DNA of 46,564 nt from contig CAIYMF010000343.1 in the NCBI GenBank assembly GCA_903927265.1, positions 1-46,564 of the forward strand, read 5' to 3'. A program made the translations under genes and the position numbers. Positions 24,095 through 32,991 of this stretch are shown piece after piece (position 1 is the stretch's first letter; each line of letters starts with the position of its first letter). The stretch comes from an uncultured bacterium (GTDB lineage: Bacteria > Actinomycetota > Actinomycetes > S36-B12 > CAIYMF01). The notes beneath the pieces are model-generated. The model made no database searches. It was not told the DNA's origin and saw nothing but the letters and a program-made list of their open reading frames with translations.

Positions 24095-24135
24095 TTGTTC
24101 CCGACGAGCAGTTCCCGACGAAAGGCACCAGACTC

Positions 24136-24570
24136 ATGACCCTTAAGGGCACCCAGACTCACAAGAACCTCAACGACGCCTTCGCGGGCGAATCGCAGGC
24201 GAACCGCCGCTACCTCTACTTCGCCCGGGTGGCCCGCCAGGCCGGACTCGACGATGTCGCTGAACTCTTCGAAGAGACCGCGAACGGCGAAACCGGACAC
24301 GCATTCGGCCACCTCGAGTACCTCGTGGCCGGCGAAGCGGGCGATCCGGCAACCGGCGAACCCATTGGTGACACCGAGGCCAACCTCGCCTCAGCCGTCG
24401 CCGGCGAGACCTACGAGTTCACCGCCATGTACCCGGGCTTTGCCAAGACCGCCAAGGAAGAGGGCTTCGAGGAGATCGCCGACTGGATGGCAACTCTCGC
24501 TCGCGCCGAGAAGACCCACGCTGGCCGGTTCCAGAAGGCACTCGACGGTGTGCGCGGCGTCAACGCCTGA
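24136..24570 (+). CDS. Rubrerythrin-family diiron protein, no rubredoxin domain
   Basis: The 144-residue protein is a four-helix diiron bundle: [45 protein letters not shown] and the final [11 protein letters not shown] each give Glu or His ligands. Normal rubrerythrins add a C-terminal rubredoxin module; it is missing here, as in erythrin or sulerythrin types. Such proteins reduce hydrogen peroxide with an external electron donor. GAAAGG is a weak ribosome site about 10 nt before the ATG. A strong hairpin follows, then DUF3501 on the same strand. Confidence 0.95.
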   Translation: MTLKGTQTHKNLNDAFAGESQANRRYLYFARVARQAGLDDVAELFEETANGETGHAFGHLEYLVAGEAGDPATGEPIGDTEANLASAVAGETYEFTAMYPGFAKTAKEEGFEEIADWMATLARAEKTHAGRFQKALDGVRGVNA

Positions 24571-24589
24571 GTGCACCCCACGGTAGGCG

Positions 24590-24624
24590 CATGCTGCGGG
24601 GACCACACCGGTCCCCGCAGCATG
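24590..24624 (+). terminator. Strong hairpin after rubrerythrin
   Basis: CATGCTGCGGGGACC and GGTCCCCGCAGCATG make a perfect 15-bp stem with an ACACC loop, starting 20 nt after the stop. There is no T run. It should end or reduce transcription into DUF3501, or protect the upstream mRNA from decay. Confidence 0.75.
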
Positions 24625-24705
24625 ACTCGTTACTGCACACGCACTGAACACACCGTATGAATTCGCAGCACCACACCGCCGAATCACCACGCTAGGGAGT
24701 TCGTC

Positions 24706-25329
24706 ATGCCAACCCCGCGCACACTGTCTCGAGAGTCACTGGTCCTTGACCCCGCGATCTATCTCGCGGAGATTCGGCCCACGCTTCGCGCCCGAATGAT
24801 TCCCCTGCGCGCCGCTCGTCGCATCCAACTCGGTGACTCGCTCGCCCTTGAGTTCGAAAACGCCGAAACCCTGCTCTACCAAGTGCAAGAAATGCTGCTG
24901 GTCGAGGGGGTCTCCGATTCCGCGGGCGTCGATCTCGAACTCGACATCTATTCGCGTCTGCTGCCCACGCCACATTCACTCTGCGCCACCCTGTTCATCG
25001 AGGCTGACGATGTCGCCACGGTGAAAGAAGAACTTCGGATTCTCACCGGAATCCAGCACCTCATCCGCCTTGAGATCACCACGCTCGACCACGGAGTCCT
25101 CACCTGCGATGCAGTCGAGGTACCGGGGCTCGATGAGTCCGGCCCGAGCGAGGTCACCCACGCAGTTCATTTCGTGAGGTTCACCTTCAACGACGCTGCC
25201 CGCGACGCATTCCGCGATCCGGCCGTGCCCGCTGAACTTGTCGTCGATCACCCGGCGTACGCGGCATCGAGCGCCATCTCAGGCGAACTTCGGCTCAGTC
25301 TCCTAGCGGATCTGAGCCACGGTAGTTGA
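24706..25329 (+). CDS. DUF3501 family protein
   Basis: The pattern ARMIPLRAARRIQLGDSLAL, then EFENAETLLYQVQEMLLVEG matches DUF3501, as does the 207-residue length. In other bacteria this family lies next to rubrerythrin and a Fe-S oxidoreductase, suggesting a part in peroxide or redox defence; the oxidoreductase is absent here. GGGAG stands 7 nt before the ATG. No catalytic motif can be named. Confidence 0.85.
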   Translation: MPTPRTLSRESLVLDPAIYLAEIRPTLRARMIPLRAARRIQLGDSLALEFENAETLLYQVQEMLLVEGVSDSAGVDLELDIYSRLLPTPHSLCATLFIEADDVATVKEELRILTGIQHLIRLEITTLDHGVLTCDAVEVPGLDESGPSEVTHAVHFVRFTFNDAARDAFRDPAVPAELVVDHPAYAASSAISGELRLSLLADLSHGS

Positions 25330-25448
25330 GGGCCAAAAGTCCCCACTAGAAAGCGGCATTCTCGCCCTCATTCCACGGGCTCGACACCCGCAGCAAGACA
25401 CACCCAATCAGTACGTCACCCCGACTGTCGAGACGGTCATTCATCTGC

Positions 25449-25454
25449 CAGAAT
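25449..25454 (+). promoter_or_regulatory. Possible -10 box (CAGAAT) before ctaE
   Basis: CAGAAT ends 6 nt before the GTG at 25461. It has C and not T at the first base. The gap is G-rich, so a ribosome site (GGGGG) is not excluded. Confidence 0.35.
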
Positions 25455-25460
25455 GCGGGG

Positions 25461-26066
25461 GTGGCGACAGCGACAGCAATTGACCAAGGCCGGGCTCATG
25501 CCCCGGCCAACCGACCCAACCTCGTAGCGGTCGGCACCATCGTCTGGCTCTCCAGCGAACTGATGTTCTTCGCGGCCCTGTTCGCGATGTACCTCACCAG
25601 CAAGTCGGTGAATCCCGAGGTCTGGGCCGAGCAGGCTCCGCTGCTGAACCTCAAGTTCGCTGCGGTCAACACGACGATTCTGGTGCTCTCCAGTGTCACC
25701 TGCCAGCTCGGTGTCTTCGCTGCAGAACGCGGCGATGTCCATCGGCTCCGCAAGTGGTTCACGATCACGCTGCTCATGGGTACGGTCTTCGTCTGCGGCC
25801 AGGTCTACGAATACATCGGCCTGATCCGCGAGGGCGTCACACTGCCCGGATCTCCGTTTGGTTCGGTCTTCTACCTCACCACCGGTTTCCACGGACTTCA
25901 CGTGACCTTCGGTCTCGTGGCCTTCCTGTTCATTCTCGTCCGCACGTACTACGTCAAGCGCTTCAACCACCAGCAGGCCACAGCAGCGATCGTCGTGTCG
26001 TATTACTGGCACTTCGTTGATGTTGTGTGGGTGGGTCTGTTCACGATGATCTACCTGATCCGCTAA
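25461..26066 (+). CDS. ctaE: Cytochrome c oxidase subunit III
   Basis: The 201-residue membrane protein has five helices as in the actinobacterial short form, which lacks the first two helices of the mitochondrial subunit. Signatures include [27 protein letters not shown] and the [13 protein letters not shown] first helix. It starts the plus-strand block ctaE-qcrC-qcrA-qcrB, which makes part of the bcc-aa3 supercomplex. The start is a GTG. Confidence 0.95.
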   Translation: MATATAIDQGRAHAPANRPNLVAVGTIVWLSSELMFFAALFAMYLTSKSVNPEVWAEQAPLLNLKFAAVNTTILVLSSVTCQLGVFAAERGDVHRLRKWFTITLLMGTVFVCGQVYEYIGLIREGVTLPGSPFGSVFYLTTGFHGLHVTFGLVAFLFILVRTYYVKRFNHQQATAAIVVSYYWHFVDVVWVGLFTMIYLIR

Positions 26067-26128
26067 TCGCCAACAGTCGCACACCGCACGCTGACGGCAA
26101 CGAACCACTTGAGTCGAGAGAGGTCACA

Positions 26129-26920
26129 GTGAACTCCATGGCAGCCCGCAGGAGGCACCCGGCGACACTGGTCGTGATGCTGCTGCTCGGCCTGCTCGTC
26201 ACCGGCGTCATCTACGCCGCGGTCGACTCGGGCACCTCAGCACAGGCGGCCGACCAGAAGTGGTCCGAAACCCAGGTTGAGGCCGGTAAGAAACTCTTCG
26301 CTGAAGGTTGTTCCAGCTGCCACGGTCTCGGCGGCGGAGGTTCGTCTATCGCGCCGACCCTGATCGGATCGGGCGCGGCGGCCGTTGACTTCCAGGTCAG
26401 TACTGGCCGCATGCCGCTGGCGGCTCCGGGATCACAGGCTCCTGTCAAGGGGGTCATCTACAGTCAGGCTGAGATTGACGCCATGGCTGCGTGGGTTGCC
26501 TCACTCGCCCCCGGCCCGGCAGTTCCAAGCGACGCCATGCTCGACACCTCCAAGGCTGATTTGGCCATGGGTGGCGAACTCTTCCGCACCAACTGCGCCC
26601 AGTGCCACAGCTTTGCCGGCAAGGGTGGCGCCCTGAGTGACGGAACCGCCGCCCCCACACTGATGAACGCAACGCCACGTCAGATTTACACCGCCATGGT
26701 CACCGGTCCTGCCAGCATGCCGGTGTTCAGCAATGCCACTCTCACGATCGAAGACAAGCAGTCGATCATCAAGTGGATCGGCAGCCTGCAGGCCAACGAC
26801 AACCCCGGCGGTCTTTCCCTGAGCCGACTAGGCCCCGTAACTGAAGGTCTGTTCGTCTGGATCGTCGGCCTCGGAGCGCTCATCATCGTCGCGATCTGGA
26901 TCGGAGTGAAGGCCAAGTGA
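26129..26920 (+). CDS. qcrC: Diheme cytochrome c subunit of the bcc complex
   Basis: QcrC passes electrons from the Rieske centre to the oxidase and replaces free cytochrome c in this phylum. It has an N-terminal anchor (residues 12-32), two heme c sites (CSSCH at 61-65; CAQCH at 156-160), each with a later Met ligand region (GRMPL and SMPVF), and a C-terminal helix. I chose the GTG at 26129, which has AGAGG upstream, over the frame open from 26027; ATG 26138 is possible. The stop overlaps the qcrA start (GTGA). Confidence 0.95.
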   Translation: MNSMAARRRHPATLVVMLLLGLLVTGVIYAAVDSGTSAQAADQKWSETQVEAGKKLFAEGCSSCHGLGGGGSSIAPTLIGSGAAAVDFQVSTGRMPLAAPGSQAPVKGVIYSQAEIDAMAAWVASLAPGPAVPSDAMLDTSKADLAMGGELFRTNCAQCHSFAGKGGALSDGTAAPTLMNATPRQIYTAMVTGPASMPVFSNATLTIEDKQSIIKWIGSLQANDNPGGLSLSRLGPVTEGLFVWIVGLGALIIVAIWIGVKAK

Positions 26921-28005
26921 GCGACATCGCCACCCCCGGAACCACAGCGGACGAGCACGGCCACGACTCGGGCGACCTCGAGCTTCCCAACGGTCGGCCT
27001 GCTCCTGCGCCACTCCCCCACGAACCTCGCCGTGCCGACGTCGACCCCAAGGCTGCCCGCCGGGCCGAGCGCCAGGTATCCACGATGTTCTTGCTGGCCA
27101 GCCTGCTGGTCATCGCATTTATCGTGGCGTACATCGCGATCGACAAGAACGTTGTCATTGCGCTTCCGGTGATCGGCACCATGAGCGCGAGCAACCTCGC
27201 TCTTGGCCTCACCTTCGGCCTCGCTGTCTTCCTCATCGGTGCCGGCGCCATCCACTGGGCCAAGAAGTTGATGCCCGACGTGGAGGTCGTTCAAGAGCGT
27301 CACGTGCTCGAGAGCAGCCCTGCCGACCGCGAAGAAGCGATCAGCGTCTTCGATGCAGGTGCGCAGGAGTCAGGCTTTGGTTCACGCAAGATCATCAGGC
27401 GCACCCTGATCACCGCCCTTGCTCTGTTCCCATTGCCGCTGGTGATCATTCTGCGCGACTTGTGGGTCACGCCCACAGACTCCCCGAGTCCGAACGAATT
27501 GCTGTCAGAAACCATCTGGACCAAGGGCGAGCGCATCGTCACCGACGGCTCCTACCGGCCGATTCGTCCCGAGGACATCCCTGTGGGTGGCCTGGTCAAC
27601 GTGGTTCCGGCAAGCCTAGAGAAGGTCGAAGAGGTCGAGGGTACCCTCAACGCACGAGCCAAGGCTGCCTCCATCTTGGTGCGCATGACCCCTGCCGAAA
27701 TTCGTTCACAACAAGGCGGTTCGGCCGAAGAGCCGTGGGATGTTCATGGCATCCTGGCCTTCTCCAAGATTTGCACGCACGTTGGCTGCCCGATCTCGCT
27801 GTACCAGCAGCGCACTCACCAGTTGCTGTGTCCCTGCCACCAAAGTACGTTTGACTTGGCTGATTCGGCGAAGGTCGTTTTCGGTCCGGCTGCTCGGCGC
27901 ATGCCGCAACTACCGATCACTGTCGACGCTGAGGGCTACCTCGTGGCGCGCAGTGACTTCCAAGAGCATGTCGGACCGAGTTTCTGGGAGCAGGGATCAT
28001 CATGA
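26917..28005 (+). CDS. qcrA: Rieske iron-sulfur subunit of the bcc complex
   Basis: The 362 residues include three N-terminal membrane helices (FLLASLLVIAFIVAYIAI, ALGLTFGLAVFLIGAGAI, ITALALFPLPLVIILRDL), an actinobacterial feature, and a C-terminal Rieske domain with the cluster ligands CTHVGC and CPCHQS. It carries electrons from menaquinol to QcrC. A charged, His- and Asp-rich N-terminus precedes the helices. It overlaps qcrC and qcrB by 4 nt each. Confidence 0.96.
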   Translation: MSDIATPGTTADEHGHDSGDLELPNGRPAPAPLPHEPRRADVDPKAARRAERQVSTMFLLASLLVIAFIVAYIAIDKNVVIALPVIGTMSASNLALGLTFGLAVFLIGAGAIHWAKKLMPDVEVVQERHVLESSPADREEAISVFDAGAQESGFGSRKIIRRTLITALALFPLPLVIILRDLWVTPTDSPSPNELLSETIWTKGERIVTDGSYRPIRPEDIPVGGLVNVVPASLEKVEEVEGTLNARAKAASILVRMTPAEIRSQQGGSAEEPWDVHGILAFSKICTHVGCPISLYQQRTHQLLCPCHQSTFDLADSAKVVFGPAARRMPQLPITVDAEGYLVARSDFQEHVGPSFWEQGSS

Positions 28006-29717
28006 GTGCCGTTGTGAAGGCCGGAGGCGCTGTCGCCGAGTACACCGACGAGCGACTGGGTATTGCGCCATTCATGAAGCGCAGCCTCAACAAGGTATTC
28101 CCCGACCACTGGTCGTTCATGCTCGGCGAAATCGCTCTGTACAGCTTCATCATCTTGTTGCTGTCGGGCACCTACCTCACCCTGTGGTTCAAGCCCTCGA
28201 TGACCGAGATCGTCTACAACGGCTCGTACGTGCCGCTTGACGGCGTCAAGATGTCCGAGGCCTACGCTTCAACGCTGAACATCTCGTTTGACGTGCGTGG
28301 CGGCCTGCTCATGCGGCAGATTCACCACTGGGCGGCGCTGTTCTTCCTCGTCGCGATGACGGTTCATATGCTGCGTGTGTTCTTCACGGGCGCCTTCCGC
28401 AAGCCGCGTGAACTCAACTGGGTCATGGGCGCCGGACTACTGACGCTGGGCATCCTTGAAGGCTTTGCTGGCTACTCCCTGCCCGACGATTTGCTCTCAG
28501 GCACCGGACTACGCATCGCTGAGGGCATTGTGCTGGCGATCCCGATTATTGGAACCTGGGCATCGTTCCTGTTGTTCAACGGCGAGTTCCCCGGCCTCGA
28601 CTTCATTCCACGTCTCTACACCGTTCACGTGCTACTGATTCCGGGCATCATTTTGGCGCTGGTCACAGTGCACTTGATGCTCGTGTGGCACCAGAAGCAC
28701 ACTCAGTACCCCGGCCCCGGCCGCACCGAGAAGAACGTCGTGGGCTTCCCCTTGCTGCCCGTGTACATGGCCAAGGCCGGCGGCTTCTTCTTCATCGTGT
28801 TCGGCGTGACGGCCCTGATGTCGGCCATCATCACCATCAACCCGATCTGGGCATTCGGCCCCTACACCCCCGACCAGGTGTCAGCCGGTTCACAACCGGA
28901 CTGGTACATGGGCTGGCTCGATGGTGCCGTGCGGATTACGCCCAACTGGGAATGGAATATCGGCGCTTACAGCATCTCGTGGAATATCTTCCTTCCCGCG
29001 GTAGTGCTTGCGGGGGCTGTCTTCACCGTGATGGGCGCGTACCCATTCATCGAGCGTTGGGCGACAGGCGACAACCGCGAGCACCACATCCTTGACCGGC
29101 CTCGCAACGCCCCCACGCGCACTGCGCTGGGCGCGATGGCGATCGCCTTCTACGGAATGCTGTGGATCTCGGGCGGAAACGACATCATCGCCACCACCTT
29201 CGACCTGTCGATCAACACCATCACCTACGTGTTGCGAATCGCCATCTTCGTGGTGCCACCGATCATTTTCATCATCACCAAGCGCATCTGTCTGTCGCTG
29301 CAGCGCCGTGATCATGACAAGTTGCTGCACGGTATCGAGAGCGGCAACATCCTGCGCACGCCCGAGGGTGAGTTCATCGAAATTCACCTACCCCTCGGCG
29401 ACAAGGAAAAGGCCAAGATCCTCGGCAAGGTCGACCACACTCCCATCGCCCTCGAGTCAGATGTCGATGAGAACGGCGTGGCCAACCCCAAGGGTCGCAC
29501 CGCTCGACTCCGGGCAAAGTTCTCGCACTGGTTCTACGGTGACAACGTCTACCTCCCCACCGCTGCTGAGATTGAGGCCGCGGAGGCGCACGCTGCTCAC
29601 GAATACCACGAGCAGCACTCGGTCATTGACGACTTCCGGGGTCTGGAAGTCACCTCGGAGCCGGTTCTTCACTCCCCCGCCATCGGCGGCCACGAGCCCA
29701 ACGCACACGAGCACTGA
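28002..29717 (+). CDS. qcrB: Cytochrome b subunit of the bcc complex
   Basis: The 571 residues form the menaquinol-oxidising membrane core. Heme b His ligands lie in HHWAALFFLVAMTVH and in HVLLIPGIILALVTVH. The Qo-site region is near the PDW motif in SQPDWYMGW. After the eight core helices comes a long C-terminal part: one or two extra helices (about 380-430) and a soluble tail rich in His, Glu and Asp, usual in actinobacteria. It closes the ctaE-qcrCAB block, and its stop overlaps the probable CTG start of the next gene. Confidence 0.97.
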   Translation: MSAVVKAGGAVAEYTDERLGIAPFMKRSLNKVFPDHWSFMLGEIALYSFIILLLSGTYLTLWFKPSMTEIVYNGSYVPLDGVKMSEAYASTLNISFDVRGGLLMRQIHHWAALFFLVAMTVHMLRVFFTGAFRKPRELNWVMGAGLLTLGILEGFAGYSLPDDLLSGTGLRIAEGIVLAIPIIGTWASFLLFNGEFPGLDFIPRLYTVHVLLIPGIILALVTVHLMLVWHQKHTQYPGPGRTEKNVVGFPLLPVYMAKAGGFFFIVFGVTALMSAIITINPIWAFGPYTPDQVSAGSQPDWYMGWLDGAVRITPNWEWNIGAYSISWNIFLPAVVLAGAVFTVMGAYPFIERWATGDNREHHILDRPRNAPTRTALGAMAIAFYGMLWISGGNDIIATTFDLSINTITYVLRIAIFVVPPIIFIITKRICLSLQRRDHDKLLHGIESGNILRTPEGEFIEIHLPLGDKEKAKILGKVDHTPIALESDVDENGVANPKGRTARLRAKFSHWFYGDNVYLPTAAEIEAAEAHAAHEYHEQHSVIDDFRGLEVTSEPVLHSPAIGGHEPNAHEH

Positions 29718-30205
29718 GCGAGCTGCTCTGCCCCTGCGGGGCACATTTCCCACACGAGTACGGACCCACGCACGCCTACGTTCCGGCGGTGGCTGCATGC
29801 TGGCGACTATTCGGCGAGGTGCAGGCCGATGAGATGACTCGATTCGGCTATCCCCCGGCACACCGCCTCGTGGTTGACGCCTACATGGCGTCGCACCCCG
29901 GTGATGGTTCAGATCGGCGAGACCGTCAGTCGGTGGCGGTTCACCTCGTCGGGTTGGGTGGCACCTTCGAGCGCGGTTGGTCACACGAGACGACCCTCAA
30001 GGCGCTACGCGCCACGGTGGGCACTACCCGTGATTTCCCTCGGCTGACTCCGCCGGAGCCTGCTGCGAGCCTCACAGTGGCTTCTCTGGTGGGATGTGCG
30101 GACTTAACCGAGTACGACCAGCGTTCTTCACTCTGGGCACGGGCGGTGTGGGACTCCTGGAGCGAGCACCATGACGCGATTCGGGCCATGCTGCCGCACA
30201 AGTGA
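29714..30205 (+). CDS. DUF5946-like protein, probable CTG start
   Basis: The body (GCW-like AACWRLFGEVQADE, HRLVVDAYMASHPG, QSVAVHLVGL, FERGW) matches DUF5946. Family members begin with a Cys-rich knuckle and GPTHAY; here that part (LCPCG and GPTHAY) is in the same frame upstream of the first standard start (GTG 29789). No ATG, GTG or TTG precedes it before a stop. The CTG at 29714 overlaps the qcrB stop (CTGA) and would give MSELLCPCG and 163 residues. Translation would be coupled to qcrB. A sequencing error is a less likely option. Function unknown. Confidence 0.75.
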   Translation: MSELLCPCGAHFPHEYGPTHAYVPAVAACWRLFGEVQADEMTRFGYPPAHRLVVDAYMASHPGDGSDRRDRQSVAVHLVGLGGTFERGWSHETTLKALRATVGTTRDFPRLTPPEPAASLTVASLVGCADLTEYDQRSSLWARAVWDSWSEHHDAIRAMLPHK

Positions 30206-30282
30206 ACGGACGCGCCTTTGGCAGCGCCAACGCGTGTCGATGCCCGCGTGATGGGCTTCAGTGTGCGCGAGGAACCTCGGCG

Positions 30283-31548
30283 TTACTGGCTGGAGCCCGA
30301 AACCCACGATGTGGTGACTTCGCCAGCCTTGGAATCCTTGAGCCAGTCAGCCCACTTCACGTTCCAGACGGTGATGCCGTTGTCGCCGGTGCCCATTTGC
30401 TTATCGTTGCCGACGTATTCGTACACGTCGCCCAGATGGCTGATGCCGTACAACCACGCCGCATTGTCGGTGCTCATTCCGGTGCAGCCGTGGCTGACGT
30501 TGTCATAGCCCTGCGATCCCTCAGACCACGGAGCAGCATGGAGGAATTCACCGGACCACGTCAGGCGCATCGCATACTCGACATTGAGCCGGTAGTACTC
30601 GGGACTCGTCGGGTCAGTGCCACCGGTCGCCGCGTCCATGATGCGGTTGCGTTCCTTGGTCATGACGACCTTGACACCCGAGCGAGTCTCGAATCCGGGC
30701 TTACCGGTGGTGATCGGAATCGTGCGGATGACCTTGCCGTTCTGGCGAACCACCAACGTGTGCTTGCGCATGTTCACCAAGCCGACGATGGAATCGTAGG
30801 TCGTGAAGGCGTAGGTGTGGTTGCGGTCTCCCCACACTCCCGGTGACATCTGCACGCCCACGAGCTGGGCCTTGACCACGATATGTATCTTGCCGGGCCA
30901 GTAGGTCTTCGGACGGAACTGTGCCTGCGTGTCAGACAGCCAGCGCCATGCTCCGACCACTGGCTTGCTGGTCAGCACCACGAGGTGCTTCTCAACGGCT
31001 GCCTTGTTTTCGACCGGGTCATCGAACGTCACAGTGATGGGGATTCCCGCACCAAACGTGGTGTTCGGTGAGGGATCGACGCCCGCAATGCCCGATGTGT
31101 GCTCGGGGACCAGAGTACGTACCTGCTCCCGTGTGGTCGTGGTAATTCCTTCTCGGTCAACGGCCGTGACGGCAACCACATACTTGCTGCCATATCCGGT
31201 GAGTTGATCGTTGGCGACCCAACTGCGATTGTCGGTGCTCAGCGCACCCTTCACGGGGTTGCCTGTGGCGTTGACGACCTTGACGGAGGTGATACGTCCT
31301 TTGTCAGCAACGACCTTGAGCCCCGAGCCCGGGACCACTGCCGTATCGCCGAGGGCGGGCGTGAACGTGAGTGTGGCGGTCGACTTCGGCGTGCTAGCGG
31401 CGCTCGACGAAAGCGAGACGTCCGTGAGTCCGGTCGTGAAGTTGTTGGTGGTACCGCACGCAGTGAGGGGCATCGCAGCAGCGGCCACACCGACGACGAC
31501 CAAGAGACGTCCCCGCGTGAACCTCGACGCGCTGGGGAAGCGGTCCAT
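30283..31548 (-). CDS. L,D-transpeptidase (YkuD), lipoprotein with Ig-like domains
   Basis: This enzyme makes 3-3 crosslinks in peptidoglycan, or links proteins to it. The 421-residue precursor has a lipobox LTAC (Cys31), two Ig-like domains (about 45-230) as in the mycobacterial Ldt proteins, and a YkuD domain with the catalytic FLHAAPW and SHGC (Cys355). I chose the ATG at 31548, which has GAGG 6 nt upstream, over the ATG at 31569. The usual Asn after the SHGC region is replaced by Thr-Gly (SHGCTGMS). It is convergent to the DUF5946 gene and divergent from the aminotransferase. Confidence 0.93.
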   Translation of the reverse strand: MDRFPSASRFTRGRLLVVVGVAAAAMPLTACGTTNNFTTGLTDVSLSSSAASTPKSTATLTFTPALGDTAVVPGSGLKVVADKGRITSVKVVNATGNPVKGALSTDNRSWVANDQLTGYGSKYVVAVTAVDREGITTTTREQVRTLVPEHTSGIAGVDPSPNTTFGAGIPITVTFDDPVENKAAVEKHLVVLTSKPVVGAWRWLSDTQAQFRPKTYWPGKIHIVVKAQLVGVQMSPGVWGDRNHTYAFTTYDSIVGLVNMRKHTLVVRQNGKVIRTIPITTGKPGFETRSGVKVVMTKERNRIMDAATGGTDPTSPEYYRLNVEYAMRLTWSGEFLHAAPWSEGSQGYDNVSHGCTGMSTDNAAWLYGISHLGDVYEYVGNDKQMGTGDNGITVWNVKWADWLKDSKAGEVTTSWVSGSSQ

Positions 31549-31694
31549 CAGTACCTCACTCGTCATCATTGGCGGCGTTCACAGATCACACGACTTGGCT
31601 GAAAACCCACACGCTTTAGGTGCCCCTATGGTACGTGCCGGTGACCCATAGTGACGAACCCAGACACCCAGATGGGCGTGTCGCTTACAGGGTT

Positions 31695-31755
31695 CTGACA
31701 CATGTCAGCGCGACTTTTCGCCCTCAGTCATACCGATGTCAGACCTGTGTCAGAC
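31695..31755. promoter_or_regulatory. Cluster of four TGTCAG sites before the aminotransferase
   Basis: An inverted pair CTGACA-CA-TGTCAG lies at 31695-31708. Two direct copies of TGTCAGAC lie at 31737 and 31748, one helical turn apart, and the last overlaps the probable -10 box. This layout fits a dimeric repressor or activator. Confidence 0.5.
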
Positions 31756-31756
31756 T
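31751..31756 (+). promoter_or_regulatory. Probable -10 box (CAGACT) before the aminotransferase
   Basis: CAGACT ends 6 nt before the GTG at 31763. The same hexamer stands before nadA. It lies in the TGTCAG cluster. Confidence 0.4.
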
Positions 31757-31762
31757 CCCCTC

Positions 31763-32917
31763 GTGAACTCCGACGACTGCGATTTCGACCTCACCGATGA
31801 CGAACTCCGCGCAGCCCGCACCGTCAAGTGGGCCGTAGCACCCGAGCCGCAGATCGCCGCGTGGGTCGCCGAACTCGATGTGCGGCCGTGCCCCGTCGTT
31901 CTGGAGGCGGTTCAGGACGCCGTGTCACGCGGCACTTTCGGCTACTCCCCCTTTGACTCGCTCACCGGGCTGCCACACGCCACCGCCTCATTCCAGGCAA
32001 CACGATTCGGCTGGGATGTCGACGCCGACCTTGTGGTGGGGTGTGGCGATGTCATGTCGGGGGTCGGCTTGGCACTGGATTACCTGTGCGAACCAGGCCC
32101 AGTCATCGTGCCGGTGCCCGCCTATCCACCCATGTTGGGGATCCTTCCCCTCAGCGGGCGCAGTGCCGTGCCCGTTCCCTTCACGCATCGTGGCGATTCG
32201 CCGGCATGCTTGGATCTGGAAGCTATCAATCACGCCCTTGCCCAGGGTGCCCGTACGGTGCTGCTCACGGCACCCCACAACCCGTTGGGCCGCGTGTTTA
32301 CCCCGCAGGAATTGCTCGCGCTGCGCGATGTGGTGAACACCCATGGCGCGCGCGTGATCAGTGACGAAATCCATGCCCCCCTCGTTCTCCCGGGTGCCAC
32401 GCACACGCCCTACGCCTCGCTTCCCGACACGGCGCACCATACGACGACGGTCACCGCTGCGTCGAAGGCGTGGAATATCCCGGGACTGAAGTGCGCACAG
32501 GTGATTGCCGGAAACGCCGCTGATGCCGCCGTGTTGCGTTCCCTGCCGTACATCGCCAACCACGGCACCTCACCTCTGGGAGTGGCGGCAACTCTGGCTG
32601 CCTACCGCGACGGTGGACCGTGGCTCGACAACGTGCTGGCGCATCTGGATCGCCAACGCACACTGCTGGACGAGCTGATGGCCACCCACCTGCCACATCT
32701 GCCCTACACCCGCATCGAAGCGACCTACCTGGTGTGGATTGATGTGCGACCCAGTGCGGCGCCCGACCCGGTACTGGCAGCGCGCGCGGCCGGCATTGAG
32801 ATCAGTGCCGGAGCAGATTTCGGCGCAGGCTTCGAGGGGTTCGCCCGGCTGAACATTGGAACGTCCGCTGAACGTCTCGAGCGCATTGTGGCCGCGCTCG
32901 GCGCCGCATGGAGTTAG
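31763..32917 (+). CDS. PatB/MalY-type PLP aminotransferase (possible cystathionine beta-lyase)
   Basis: The roughly 384-residue fold-type I PLP enzyme has WVAELDVRPCPVVLEAV at the N-terminus, CGDVMSG, the cofactor contacts APHNPLGRVF and SDEIHAPL, and the PLP lysine Lys235 in AASKAWNIPGLKCAQ. This group cleaves cystathionine or cysteine, or acts as an aminotransferase; sequence alone does not decide. An ATG at 31736 adds nine residues; I prefer the GTG at 31763 because of the -10 spacing. The TGTCAG sites suggest dedicated control. Confidence 0.9.
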   Translation: MNSDDCDFDLTDDELRAARTVKWAVAPEPQIAAWVAELDVRPCPVVLEAVQDAVSRGTFGYSPFDSLTGLPHATASFQATRFGWDVDADLVVGCGDVMSGVGLALDYLCEPGPVIVPVPAYPPMLGILPLSGRSAVPVPFTHRGDSPACLDLEAINHALAQGARTVLLTAPHNPLGRVFTPQELLALRDVVNTHGARVISDEIHAPLVLPGATHTPYASLPDTAHHTTTVTAASKAWNIPGLKCAQVIAGNAADAAVLRSLPYIANHGTSPLGVAATLAAYRDGGPWLDNVLAHLDRQRTLLDELMATHLPHLPYTRIEATYLVWIDVRPSAAPDPVLAARAAGIEISAGADFGAGFEGFARLNIGTSAERLERIVAALGAAWS

Positions 32918-32991
32918 CCGGAACCCTCACACTCTGGGGCGTCTAAACGCGCTAGGAGCGCGCTTGGGTGCCCCCGATGGAGGGAAGGTCA

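Noticed and set aside
29789-30205. DUF5946 gene starting at GTG 29789
   Set aside because: This start would drop the conserved CPCG and GPTHAY part that continues upstream in frame.
32948-32962. Possible terminator after the aminotransferase gene (CGCGC/GCGCG)
   Set aside because: The stem is only 5 bp and has no T run; the G-rich tract is a better candidate.
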